Assembly: GCA_038373885.1 (NCBI GenBank)
Contig: JAWZYV010019947.1
Coordinates: 572,001-636,000 of the forward strand
Length of the DNA: 64,000 bases
Origin: Cheiracanthium punctorium
Taxonomy: Eukaryota > Arthropoda > Arachnida > Araneae > Cheiracanthiidae
Direction of reading: 5' to 3'
Each line of letters starts with the position of its first letter. The first letter of the stretch is position 1. Positions 1 to 10,277 of this stretch are shown one piece after another. The position numbers were made by a program, and so were the translations under genes. A model generated the notes under the pieces. It was not told where the DNA came from, did not search any database, and was given only the letters and a program-made list of their open reading frames with translations.

Positions 1-244
1 CTGAATGGTTCTCTTAATTTCCGTTCCCGGAATTTAAGAGATTTTTTATGTTCTCCACGCAGAAAGCTTTACGTAATATTAACTCCTGTAGTGAAAAAAG
101 TGTGTGAAATAAGCATCTTGGTTGCCATGTGTGGCGATTTTGCCGAATAAAATGTTTTAAATTCTTAAAGTAAAAATAAAAGAATAATAATGATTTTTTT
201 AGGTTATTTTTACCCTCCGCTAAAGAGGGTAATAGTTTTTGGCA

Positions 245-293
245 GACAAAAAAAGGTCGTGGATGATAATTGATAGTAGTAAATAAAGTAAGC
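245..293 (+). repeat. 49-bp direct repeat, copy 1
   Basis: This segment (starting GACAAAAAAAGGTCGTGG, ending AAAGTAAGC) recurs without a visible mismatch at 641-689, about 396 bp away, within the same insertion. Copy 2 ends 13 bp before the ORF start, so copy 1 may mark a duplicated leader or a join point. Confidence 0.9.
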
Positions 294-640
294 ATATGCA
301 CTTTTGAAATTCGCATCATATGGATCAATAAAATACATGAAAAATCTTTATTGTTTTAGTGTATACGCAAAAATACATTTAGCTTTACGTTAGTTACAAA
401 AGGATGAAGTAATAAATTCGAGCAATTTTTCACAAAAGATTTACGAATAGTTTTGTATTAATAACTATGAATTAAAAGTAATTAAATTATTTACGTATAT
501 TCCATCAAGGTGTTTGCGGGGATGGCAACGAAGATTCTTTTCCTCTTTTTCTTTCGCTGGTTGCCAGAACGATAGTTTAGAATAAAAATAACTTTTTTGT
601 TCTAAACAAATTTATGTAGCTGAAAGGTGTAATATATCTA

Positions 641-689
641 GACAAAAAAAGGTCGTGGATGATAATTGATAGTAGTAAATAAAGTAAGC
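641..689 (+). repeat. 49-bp direct repeat, copy 2 (just upstream of the ORF)
   Basis: Same sequence as 245-293. It lies directly before the ATG at 702 of the HTH/DUF6570-like ORF, so it probably belongs to the 5' leader of that gene. Confidence 0.9.
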
Positions 690-701
690 TATTAACCGTG
701 A

Positions 702-1502
702 TTGATTGAGACTATGGTGCTTTCTCAAGAGACTAAAGACCAAATCATATCGCTTTATTTTTCTGACACACCACTCACGCAGTGTGAAATAGCTCGTAGG
801 CTTGGTATTTCACGCTCTACTGTTCAGTATTACATCGTTAAATATCAGAAGAATATACCCGGGACTGTTGTTCAAGGCCGCGCTGGCCGTCCTCGCCAGT
901 TGTCTAATCCGGAAGAAAGTCATCGTGAAATTAACCGTCTATTTATGCAAAGAAAAAGGGAAGATCCAGATTTTCGTGCTCAAGAAGCGGAATCCAAATC
1001 CAGAAGACAAGACAGAAAACGTTTACGACTCTGTCTAGATATACCATCGAAAAGACCAAGAACAGATACTGATCTAAATGTAAGGTGTGAAGAACTAGAA
1101 TTTCGTAAATTAGCTGAGAAATTTTTCGAAGCTGTTGCTGATGGTCCAATCCACCAATGCTATTGTTGTGATCGACTGTGGTTCAAAAAGTCAATAAGAA
1201 CCCTTTCCAAAACAACTTTACTGTCCAAAGGAGCGACAACGGACTTTATAAAACTAGTCTTTTACAAAGATATCGGTGATATTGGCAAATTTTGCAGAAC
1301 ATGTTACGATTGTTTGATTAAATTGACAATACCACAATTAGCTATAAGCAATGGCTTCGAATTCCCCGAAATACGGGATTGTTTAAAATACTTGACACCA
1401 CTGGAAGAACGGTTGGTTTCTCCCCGTTTGATTTACATGCAAATACATCCTGTACATGGCTGCCAATACAAATTAAAAGGTTCTGTCAAAAAACCTCTTT
1501 AG
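702..1502 (+). CDS. Chimeric transposon protein: Tc1/paired-type HTH + Helitron DUF6570-like domain
   Basis: An open frame of 266 codons without breaks, unusual for this window. Residues about 8-65 form a helix-turn-helix (core EIARRLGISRSTVQYYI) followed by GRPRQLS, the GRPR-type arm of Tc1/paired DNA-binding domains. Residues about 80-105 are a charged, arginine-rich linker. Residues about 150-260 (paired cysteines CYCC and CRTCYDC, then NGFEFPEI, LEERLVSPR and MQI) resemble the DUF6570 region found near the N-terminus of arthropod Helitron proteins. The frame stops where that family would continue (after KGSV), inside the right terminal repeat. It therefore looks like a truncated or captured Helitron N-terminus joined to a DNA-binding domain. 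A downstream ATG at 714 is an alternative start. DNA binding is inferred; no catalytic domain is present. Confidence 0.65.
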   Translation: MIETMVLSQETKDQIISLYFSDTPLTQCEIARRLGISRSTVQYYIVKYQKNIPGTVVQGRAGRPRQLSNPEESHREINRLFMQRKREDPDFRAQEAESKSRRQDRKRLRLCLDIPSKRPRTDTDLNVRCEELEFRKLAEKFFEAVADGPIHQCYCCDRLWFKKSIRTLSKTTLLSKGATTDFIKLVFYKDIGDIGKFCRTCYDCLIKLTIPQLAISNGFEFPEIRDCLKYLTPLEERLVSPRLIYMQIHPVHGCQYKLKGSVKKPL

Positions 1503-2289
1503 CGGAGGGGAAACTAATTTCAGCTGAAGGCTGAATATTTTATTAGCTCTTGGTTGGTTGGTTGGAGTTTTTTTTTTATTTTAATTATAATATCGTGTGC
1601 CCATAAGAAATGAGAGCAGGAATGAAATGTTTTATACGCAAAACAATGAGGATCGAAGATATCCGAGACTAATATGTAATTTTTTTTAGTTTGGCGAAAA
1701 AAAAAATGGCTGATAGGCCGATTTTTAGAGAGTGAGTTCCAGCGGTTTGCACAGTTTTAGGCTTTTTGGCGCAATTTACCGAGAGCTTATGGGAATAGCA
1801 TTTTTGAAAACAAGTGTATAGGTTTTCTTAGAATACAGCATTAAATTTTAACTATCCGTGCAGAAATAATGCAGTTATTAGGGCATTTCAAGCGATGTAG
1901 CTTCAGAATTCTCGCCAATTGAGTACATTGATTTAACTTGCGGGAAATCCGCCAAATTTCAGAAAATTGAAATCTTCGAATTTAGTACATTGAGGTAAAG
2001 ATGAATAAAACATGTTATAGTTGATAATTTAAAAAATGCGGCTGTATTAAGGGATTCCAATTTCAAATGAATGCCTGGCGGTCGAACCATTTCCCATTTT
2101 GATTGCTGCTAAGTCAATGCTTCGAATGATTCCCTGAAAAAACTCTTGCAAAATGGCGTATGCTGGCACTTTGGCGAGGCTTAGATTTGAAACTTGATTT
2201 TACTTGAGACTGGTATATACGTATAATAAGACTGGTTATAGATAAAAATGAATGTTGGTATGTGTGTAGGAGGTTGAAAAACTCCAGCA

Positions 2290-3190
2290 CCGTTTAACCG
2301 ATCACCATGAAATTTGGTTCACCTAAGTCTTTTATCATGGAGAAGATTTTTATGCTATCCGATTTCCTCAAACTTTTCACTAGGTGGCGCAGCAGAACGT
2401 CGAATTCTATTCCGTTTAGCCGTTTGCTATGCGAATATCGTCCAACCAATTTCGATGAAATTTGGTACACGCGAATATTAGAACACGGAGAATATTTTTC
2501 ACTATCCATTTGCTGTAACTTACCGCTAAATGGCGCTGCAACGCATCAACTTCTATACCGTTCGACCGATCGGCATAAAATTTTTTATACTTACACATTT
2601 GAGCACGAAGAATATATTCTAACTGTGTTACTTTTGATGTTACTCACCACTAGGTGGCACTGCAATGCATTATTATTTTAACTCGCCACTAGATGACGCT
2701 GCAGCAGGCCAAATTTTTGACCATTTTAACGGTGGCTATGAAAATCAGTATACATAGCTATTTGAACAATGAGAATATTTTGGCCTTATCCATTTTGCTA
2801 TAACTCGCCACATGACGGCGCTGTAGCAAATCATTACTTTAATTAACCACTAGATGGCCCTGCAGTGTATCACTTCTTGACTGTGCGAATGATGGCTATG
2901 AAAATAGGTATACATAGATATTTGAATACGGGGAAGAGTTTGGCACGATCCATTTTCCTATACTTGACACTAGATGTCGCGTCAACACATGAACTTCAAG
3001 ACTATTCAGCCTATCGTCATGAAAATTCGTATACATCGATATCTGAATGCGAAGAATATTTTTGCCGTATCCGTTTTGCTAAAACTCGCCACTAGATTGT
3101 GCTACGCCGCATCGCCTTCTGCACCGTTAAAACGATTGCCTTGAAATTCGGTATGCATGATTATTGAACACAATATAACGCGATATCCAT
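2290..3190 (+). repeat. Degenerate tandem array in Helitron A
   Basis: About six diverged units of roughly 130-170 bp. Each holds a variant of 'ccgatc.ccatgaaattyggta' (position of the best unit 2449-2470), then a 'gaatatttt..catccgtttgctataact' segment, then 'cactaggtggcgctgcagc'. The array stands just inside the Helitron 3' end, a common place for such arrays. It recurs at the right edge of the window (63841-64000) as part of Helitron B. Short frames here (2307-2681, 2865-3095) are repeat reading frames, not genes. Confidence 0.8.
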
Positions 3191-3287
3191 TTTGCTATAT
3201 CTCTTTATTACAATAAATAGTAATCACAACAAATATTAATATCAAAAAGTCCATTCATTCCCGTGCGAAGAACGGGTACTTCAGCTA

Positions 3288-3537
3288 GTGTACTATAAAT
3301 CAAAATCTGATTATCTCAAAAAACTGACAGGCTATTTTGGAGATATGGACATGCCACTATAGATAATAAAATTATCGCTGTAAGTTTCAGAGTTTATAAT
3401 GATTTATGACTTTTAAAATACGACAAAAATATTTCGAATCTTTTAGTGGATCCCATACAATAGTTCAATAAAAATGAACTTTAACAGGTGTGTTAAGCAG
3501 TGCTAAAAGCATATATTTGAGCTCTTAAGCGTCTTAA
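3288..3537. other. Unassigned spacer between Helitron A and the piggyBac-type element
   Basis: AT-rich sequence without a frame or repeat I recognise. It ends in the TTAA target site of the next element (3534-3537). Confidence 0.5.
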
Positions 3538-5401
3538 CCCTTTAACGCGCAGTGTTCCCTCTCTGGAAACACCAAACTCTGACATTTTGACTGTAGCCAG
3601 TCACGAAGAATAGATTTGATTTCTATAAAAATAATTGCGGGTGACATAAAAATAGTTACGGGTGACAGCTGGCTGTGCCGCACAGCCACCTGCGTCAAAA
3701 AAATCGCAAATTCAACTTAGAAAATTTCAATAGCATTCAAATGTTCTTTTGCGCAACGGCAAAGAAAAATAAAGCAACGACAAACAAAAACAAAATGTGT
3801 GCGTCAGGGTGCAAAATTTACACTTTCAAATGAGTTAAAATCATTTATTCAAAATTAAAGCATTCAAGAATGTGTACGTCAGTTAAGAACAGCAAAAAAT
3901 TTTTAAAGGATCATGTTAATAGTGGAAACAAAAGGTCCACATAAGTGCACCACTGGAACGAAGAGTATAAAATATTAATTTTATTAGCTCAATTTTTAGG
4001 CACTATTTAAACTTTCCTTGCTGCCTCGCAGTTAGAGCAACATAGCTCTAACTGCAATATATTTAGAAAACTCTTGACTATAGGCACTGCTTGGGATGCC
4101 CCCCCCCTCTTCCAATACTAATGTCGGCGTAAAATTTTTAAAATTGACACACACACACACATACAAAATCATGATTTATTTTGAAAATACCATTTTTGTC
4201 AAGAGCTATTTGAAAAGTAAAAGACCAGAACAGTATTAAATAACAAAAAGCAATAAAACATATTAACTTCACTAAACCACAAATATAGTGCAACCAGAAA
4301 ATAATTATCTTACATAAACTATTAGGTAAGTACCGGTTATTCGTACGGGAGTTTGTTTGTTGAGCAAACGCGTTTCTGATAAAGATAGTTTATGATCTTT
4401 ACCCAATCAGAATAGAATACCTCATACTATGGGGCACATTTTACTAATTGGGAAATTTTCGTACGGGTGTCGTATAAAAATTTAAAAAGCGTAACTTCTT
4501 TGAAAATTAACGAGAGGAATTTTTTTTTCTAAACGGAGTCTTTTTTTCCCCCACCTTATTTTGAACATTTTTTCAATTTGCATTATCCACTTATCTCTAA
4601 TAAATACCACCTTTTGGGGGACACCCTGTATATATAGAGAAAGGTAACATAGATATGATGAGACACCAAATAATTGTAAAAAATTAAAATAAATAAATTT
4701 CTCTAAAAGCACCTTTTTGAAGCACACACACACACACACCCTTTAAAAAAAGGGGGGGGGTGCAATATCCGGGCCCTTGAACCTGAGCCTACTTAGAAGA
4801 TCAGGACCCATTGTGTATGCACCAATGAATATTCAGTTTTTTTCTTAATTTCTTTTTTTTTTTTTTTTTTTGGTTTCGTTAACAATTAACCATCAGAAGG
4901 TGGGTTAACTCAGCAGTCTTTGGAATTCTTATTTATTGGGAAAATAAACGTACCAGATAAGCTGTTGTCTATGAGTATGTTTGTATGTCTAATTTTCGGT
5001 ACGTGTATGAACATCTTTAAATAACTTTGTGCAGCGTTCATCGCGACAGCTGGCTGTGCCGCACAGCCAGCTGCGTCAAAAAAGGGTCTCTAGATCTGTG
5101 GCACGCGATGAACGTTTCGATCTTCCGCCATCTTGCTGGTATTTAAGTCGAGCGATGGCAATGGCTGCCCTTTTTTCAGCATTGGGCAATCTATGCAGCT
5201 GTTCTCGCATTCTTCCATTGCTGTTAAAGATAATCGTGAAATTTTTTTACGGGAAATGACGTGTTAAAAAGTAAAGGATTCTCGTGGAGCTATGTCACCC
5301 GCAACTATTTTTATAGAAATCAAATCCATTCTTCGTGACTGGCAACAGTCAAAACGTCAGAGTTTCGTGTTCCCAGAGCGGGAGCACTGCGCGTTAAAGG
5401 G
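3538..5401. mobile_element. piggyBac-type non-autonomous element, family 1, with internal insertions
   Basis: TTAA flanks both ends (3534-3537 and 5402-5405). The ends CCCTTTAACGCGCAGTG and its reverse complement begin inverted repeats of roughly 115 bp (3538-3655 and about 5287-5401). TTAA plus CCCTTT ends is the pattern of the piggyBac superfamily. A perfect 27-bp palindrome (CAGCTGGCTGTGC, C, then its complement) occurs at both inner flanks, about 3666 and 5046. The interior 3700-5030 holds part of a CAGGGTG-type palindromic MITE and simple repeats. No transposase frame is visible. The short frame at 5029-5259 is repeat sequence shared with other copies. Confidence 0.7.
4349..4628. mobile_element. 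Half copy of a CAGGGTG-type palindromic MITE
   Basis: Resembles the right arm of the complete element at 51776-52478: shared 'gggacacattttactaa..ggga', 'gtcgtataaaaatttaaaaag' and 'acttatctctaata' segments, ending in GGGGGACACCCTG followed by TA. The left arm is absent. Confidence 0.6.
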
Positions 5402-5405
5402 TTAA

Positions 5406-8400
5406 CTAATTGCTTACCTAGGAGGATATCGAGATGAATCCTCCTTCCCGAAATTTTCGGATTAATTAGCATAAGTTCTAAATCGTGCAGAAATCTCGAT
5501 TATTTACCATAACCCCCCTTCCCTACCCCTAAGTATTACCCTGGCTATGCCCTGATATTAGCAGCTGATAACATGAAAATAATAATTCATTTTACTATTA
5601 GGCGTCAAGTTATCATTGAGAGGGCGGAAACTTCAAATCAAATCATTTTCCAAATGGCAGAAATACGATAAAGTGGACCCGAAGAGAAAGGGTTAGTGAC
5701 ACAGTCTCTCACAGAAAATAGAAACTGCGTGATAACACGCTGAAGCACACGAAATTATTTGTCAAATTTTACTGCACCAAGAACACAAATAACGCACCGT
5801 AACATAACTGGAACAGCCAGTCACGCTTGGCGAAACAACCGCCAAGTTTCTGGAAATAATGAAGGAACCGTTTAACCCTATAAGGCACATGCTTCCAAGT
5901 ATATCATCCTACAGAGGAGATAATAGCCAGATAGTATAAACGCGACGTATTTAGTTGAGAGTTAAAACCTGTTATTGCATCCTTTAAATAATTTTTATTG
6001 TCGTCATAAAAGACCGATATCCGATAAAACTAGGTACTCAATCAAGAACAAAAGGCTGGAGATCATTAAATTGCTCGACAAATTGTGATTTACTGGGGAA
6101 GAAAACTGTTCCGTGGGTGGGACTCTTGGGTGCAGTTTAACCGAAAATCAATTTGCTTCCCGAAAGACTTTTCATTACTTGACGAAATGCAATCCTTCTC
6201 CATTAAGAATAATTTAAATTTGACTGGAGTTGTCCTTTGAGGAAAATAACATAGATATCATCTCTCGAAAACTTAATCAGTCGCAGTTCTAAATCGCAAA
6301 CCTCTTTAAGAAATTAAACTAGGGAAATTAAGTTAAATGAGAATAGAAATTTTGAGATTAACATCATTAAATATATGCACTCAATTTAAAGAAATTGAGT
6401 TGTAAAACATTTTTCAACGACTAGAGAGGTTTACTTGAGCTAAGAAAATTTAAATTTTGGATAGCGATACATGCAGGTTATGCGCAAAAAATACTGAACT
6501 CAAGTGGCACCTTTGGTTCTAGTTTAAATGGAAACAAAAGAAATGTATCATTTAACTTTAGTAAGTTCTATTGTTATTCCAAGGGACGGTTGAATACAAA
6601 AATCAAGTTTCTAAAGTTGAGTGGCAACACTACCTTTTTTCACTGGATATTTGTTCATGACATATTTTAAACAAAGTTCGAGTTTTCATTAAAAGTCAAA
6701 AACTGAAAATGAGATACTAAATACTTGAAAATGGTCATGCAATGTTAAAGAGAAATTTTAGACTTGAAATCTTAATTTTGAATTTACGTATTTCATTATT
6801 TCGTTTTATTTCATAAAATAATTTTAAAAGGCCCAAAAATAATGATAACGCTTTGTTCATAGTTGTTATGAATTATCAAATCATTAATAAATGCATGCGT
6901 TATAATTTTTTTCGTAAATATCAGCACGATTCAAAACTTACGAAAATAAATTTTGATTATATTCAAAAGTTTTGAAATTATGACTAGTTATAATCGCAAA
7001 ACCTTAAGAGACACTGTATTAGATTCTATCATTGTCTTCATTTTTTATTAATGTGTTAAATACAAATTTTTAATTAATTATAACGTATGGATGAAGGAAG
7101 ACTGCTCAGAATCATCATGTCGGAAACGGCGTTTTTATGTTCCCGTCAATAATCACTTTGGAAGCAGCGATTTTGACAGACCATCATCAGAAAGTTCACT
7201 CTTCCAAAGTGATTACAAACAGGTACATGAAGACGAGTTTCCGACCCCACGTTGCTGTGTAGTTCTGAATGGTCTTAGTTCCCTCATCTTTGCTTTGTCT
7301 TTTTTTTTTACCGTTCGTGACTTTAACAGTTCTTTGTAAGCGCAGAGTTCTATAAATTTTCTAAAAGTTTATTTTAGACAAAATTTATTGTTTCTTCATA
7401 AAGTGGGTAGCATTATTTGTTAGTTCATGCAGTAAAATTCATTCAGAATTAAAAATAACTCACTATAACTCGGTTGTTGTATATAATATGTTTTTGCGAT
7501 GTATGTAAGACTTGAAAACAACTGACACATTTTATCGAGGTTGACTTTCCAAATATTTATTTTCATACAATTCTCAAGCTAAAATAGGATTTTAACTTGA
7601 GAGCTAAAAGTTTGAATATTTCATTTCAATTATGACAACATAAGAACACAATTTTTAGACTTTAGTTTTACTTTTTGAAGTAATACGGAGTGTCAATAAA
7701 TGAAAACAACTTAAAGACTAGGAAAGTGTTTATTAAAATATAACACTTTTTACCAGATTTTAAAATCTCTCCTATAAATTTGATGCTCATTGTTGAATTA
7801 CATTAACGGCTGATAATCTTCAAAATTGAAATATTCTAAAACCTTGCTTGTGCAGGGGTCAGTTGTCAGCCAATTGTGTCAGTTTATCGGCCCCTTCACA
7901 AAATTACAGTCGATTAAAACGGCCCTTCATTAACGTTATACCCCACGTTTTAATCTGTTGTATCGATTATTTTAACAAAATAGGTAACTTTTATTAAAAA
8001 TGAGTACGAAAATTCACAAAAATACGAGTTGAAATTCACAAAAATGGGACCCTGAAAGAAATCCCTGGATAGACACCTGTTGTATATCAACACATGAAGT
8101 GTGATTGAAAAAATGTCCTTTTTTTTATTTCTTCTCAATTATTCTTTTATATTCAATTAAAATCAATTCTTAATTTTATTATTATTATTACTGTGTATGT
8201 GTGCAAAGTCGTACCCAGAGGAGTTGTCAAGGGGGACTAGGCCTCCCCCCCCCACACACACACACTTCTCTGAAATGGCAAAACGCTAATTTTTGTTGAC
8301 AAAATGATAATGAAATGTTTCTGAAAAATTCTGTCTTTTCCACCCTTTTTATCCTCCACGATCGTTCATTATCTTTATTTATTTATTTTGCATGTGTATG

Positions 8401-8579
8401 TAAATGTTCATACATATTAGCTTAATGGTAATTATGTGGAAATTAAGCTCCTCTTGCAAAACCGAAATACAATATTTCATTACTTCCTTTAGTGATTGCA
8501 AATTTTATTAAAATAAAGAATCCAAGCTTATTTATTCAGAAAAAGAACTTTCGTTCATATTTATTTTATTTATTTAGAC
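5406..8579. other. Intergenic AT-rich DNA, mostly unassigned
   Basis: No gene supported. A small inverted repeat (AATCACTTTGGAAG at 7149-7162 and its complement at 7201-7214) lies in a frame at 7091-7339; its edges resemble the repeat at 18190-18240 and 40900-40925. It is therefore repeat DNA. An A/C-rich simple patch lies at 8246-8266. No exon for the carbonic anhydrase signal peptide could be recognised here, although it may exist. Confidence 0.4.
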
Positions 8580-8804
8580 CAAATGGGCACTCCTGGATCA
8601 CAGGCCGGATGTGGCTCGCCACGACTTTTGACCCGGCCAGAGGAACATATCATAACACCGTATAAAATACATAAATACCTTTCAAAATCCCATATAAATT
8701 CCAATTATACGGTCCGCGACTTCGCTAACATCCTGAAGACTGGCCCGCGACTTCGCTAAGATCCTAAATTTGGCCCGCAACTTTCCAAAAGTTGCCCATA
8801 CCTG
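8580..8804. mobile_element. hAT MITE with 8-bp target duplication
   Basis: Flanked by ATTTAGAC on both sides (8572-8579 and 8805-8812). Ends are CAAATGGGCACTCCTGG and the complement of CAGGTATGGGCAACTTTTGG, which match as imperfect terminal repeats. The interior repeats 'ggcccgcgacttcgctaa'. 225 bp; 8-bp duplication plus CA..TG ends fit the hAT superfamily. Confidence 0.8.
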
Positions 8805-8835
8805 ATTTAGACAGAGGTCAGTGTTTCCAAAAATG

Positions 8836-8837
<2 letters not shown>

Positions 8838-8870
<33 letters not shown>
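8838..8870. repeat. Poly(T) tract
   Basis: Uninterrupted run of about 33 T, followed by GTTGTTGTTC. It lies just before the large hAT element. Confidence 0.9.
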
Positions 8871-8871
<1 letters not shown>

Positions 8872-8908
8872 TTGTTGTTCTTTTAATTTTCTAAAGCAGA
8901 GGCTCTTA

Positions 8909-9197
8909 ACCCTTTGAAGCGCAACTATTTTCACATTAATATACAAGACCAACTGGATAGACTACTACCCAAGGCTGAATAAGTGCAGTTGTTGCCATCG
9001 ATCCGTTTAACTACCAACAACCACAGAGCCAGAGCTAAAGACCTGTTTTTCTGCTGGCTGTTCGACCGCACAACCAGCTGTGTCATAAAACGTCTTTAGC
9101 GCTATCGCGCCAGACAGGCGATAGGATCAGCTGCCATGCTATTGGTAGTTAAACGGATCGATGGCAACAGCTACAATTTTTCAGCATTGGAACCATT
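8909..9197. mobile_element. piggyBac-type MITE, family 2, palindromic, inside the hAT left end
   Basis: Starts TTAA then CCCTTTGAAGCGCAAC, like the left end at 37894. The interior is an inverted repeat: GTTGCCATCGATCCGTTTAA (8991-9010) returns as its complement at about 9146-9167. The right terminus is degenerate (ACCATTTAA), so the end coordinate is approximate. Confidence 0.55.
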
Positions 9198-9417
9198 TAA
9201 CTATTTTTTTTTTTTTTTTTTTTTTGCGATTGGCAGTGTAAAACGCTGAAATTAGGTGGTTTCACGGCGCAATAAAGCTTGAGATTAGCGGTTGCAAGAT
9301 CGCCAGTGGCGGCTGCAGAATGATTCCTGGCGACTATAAAACGGTCTGTCTATCGCCAAAATTGGCGGCCTACCTGCCAAATTGACTTTTTTTATAAGCT
9401 AGAGCACAATCCTGGGG

Positions 9418-9600
9418 ATGGGTACCGAACCTAAAGCAGAACATGTCCAAATCGACGCAGAACAATTTTGGGTGAATGAAGAAACGAGGGAAGCGAACAG
9501 GAAAACAATACAAACAGAATTTGGATCTGTTTTGCATCTTTTCCACAAAATGAATTCGGCGATCGCGAGATTGTTATCGTTCGTCGTCAGCAAGAGGGTG
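9418..9600 (+). pseudogene. Unidentified coding-like fragment upstream of a minisatellite
   Basis: The first ~60 residues of a 115-codon frame look protein-like (acidic start with EPKAEHVQIDAEQFW, then EETREANRKT), before the frame runs into the 35-bp repeats. It lies inside the 4.6-kb hAT element, so it may be decayed transposon coding sequence or chance. I recognise no domain. Confidence 0.2.
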
Positions 9601-9604
9601 AAAA

Positions 9605-9755
9605 CGCCTGCCTGGGATGTATGTTTTCACTGCATCACACACCTGCCTGGGATGTACGTTTTCACTGCATCACACACCTGCCTGGGATGTACGTTTTCAC
9701 TGCATCACACACCTGCCTGGGATGTACATTTTCACTGCATCACACACCTGCCTGG
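9605..9755 (+). repeat. 35-bp minisatellite, about 4.3 units
   Basis: Unit 'cctgcctgggatgtacgttt' followed by 'tcactgcatcacaca', period exactly 35 (CCTGCCTGG at 9607, 9642, 9677, 9712, 9747). Units differ by single bases only, so the array is young. Because 35 is not a multiple of 3, the overlapping open frames are shadows. Confidence 0.95.
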
Positions 9756-10277
9756 TGCGCGTTAGACTGATTTCGTCAGTTAGGAAATTCAAAACTTAGT
9801 CAAGAGGGGCAAATTCTTGTTTTAGATTCTCGAGAGTCACATGTGACATAAATATGTGCTTGGAAAACTGCTACAGAACAATAATTTTAGAGACCTTTTG
9901 GCACGAGAAAAGCCGTTGTCGGCGTGCATTATGCGAGCTGCTGTTGCTTCCGATATTTTTCAGTGGTATTTCGTGCAATTCATGTATACCTATTTTTTTC
10001 CGTTAACTGGCCCTCCTATTATTATGGACTATTTCTAAATAGTATGCATGCATTTTGAGAGTATTGCTGATGATTCCGAATGTTCTAAAAGATGTGGATC
10101 GAAAATGAAATGTTGTTGGTTTCTTTCAATTCGAAAATTTGCGTGGTTTCGTCGGTAAATCGCGAAATTTATGAAATTTTCTGAATGTTAAACTTGAATT
10201 TTTGTTTAAATAAAGCAAACTGACGGTCTGCACCACTCGTATAAAAGGGTTGCTTTTAGTAATGAAAACTAATTGTA

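Larger units (their letters stand above)
212..1509. mobile_element. TIR-bounded insertion inside Helitron A, carrying an HTH/DUF6570-like ORF
   Basis: The left end CCCTCCGCTAAAGAGG (213-228) is the exact reverse complement of the right end (1494-1509). After a few mismatched bases the inner sequence also matches loosely (GTTTTTGGCAG against GTTTTTTGACAG). The related copy at about 60960-61010 has no such sequence at this point, so this block was gained by copy A or lost by copy B. No convincing target duplication is visible. The superfamily is not identified. It contains a 49-bp direct repeat and one intact ORF that ends inside the right terminal repeat. Confidence 0.6.
1..3287 (+). mobile_element. 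Helitron copy A (3' end present; 5' end beyond window or lost)
   Basis: Bases 1-211 and about 1512-2430 match a second copy at about 60790-61831 in the same orientation. The right end has the Helitron signature: a short hairpin (CCCGT...ACGGG, 3260-3276), then a few bases, then CTAG at 3284-3287 followed by T. Helitrons are rolling-circle elements that end in CTRR after a hairpin and insert between A and T. No helicase or Rep frame is visible, so the copy is non-autonomous. It holds an insertion at about 212-1509 and a tandem array at about 2290-3190. The true 5' end (TC...) is not in the window. Confidence 0.75.

Noticed and set aside
14..328. 104-codon minus-strand frame at the left edge
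   Set aside because: It spans the Helitron/insertion junction and repeats found at 60800; no domain; a shadow of repeat DNA.
7091..7339. 82-codon frame that could be a carbonic anhydrase 5' exon
   Set aside because: Its core is a small inverted repeat (AATCACTTTGGAAG and complement) with edges shared with 18190 and 40900; the hydrophobic part is at the wrong end and no phase-1 donor fits well.
9605..9755. CRISPR-like array
   Set aside because: The 35-bp units are directly tandem without unique spacers; it is a minisatellite in animal DNA.
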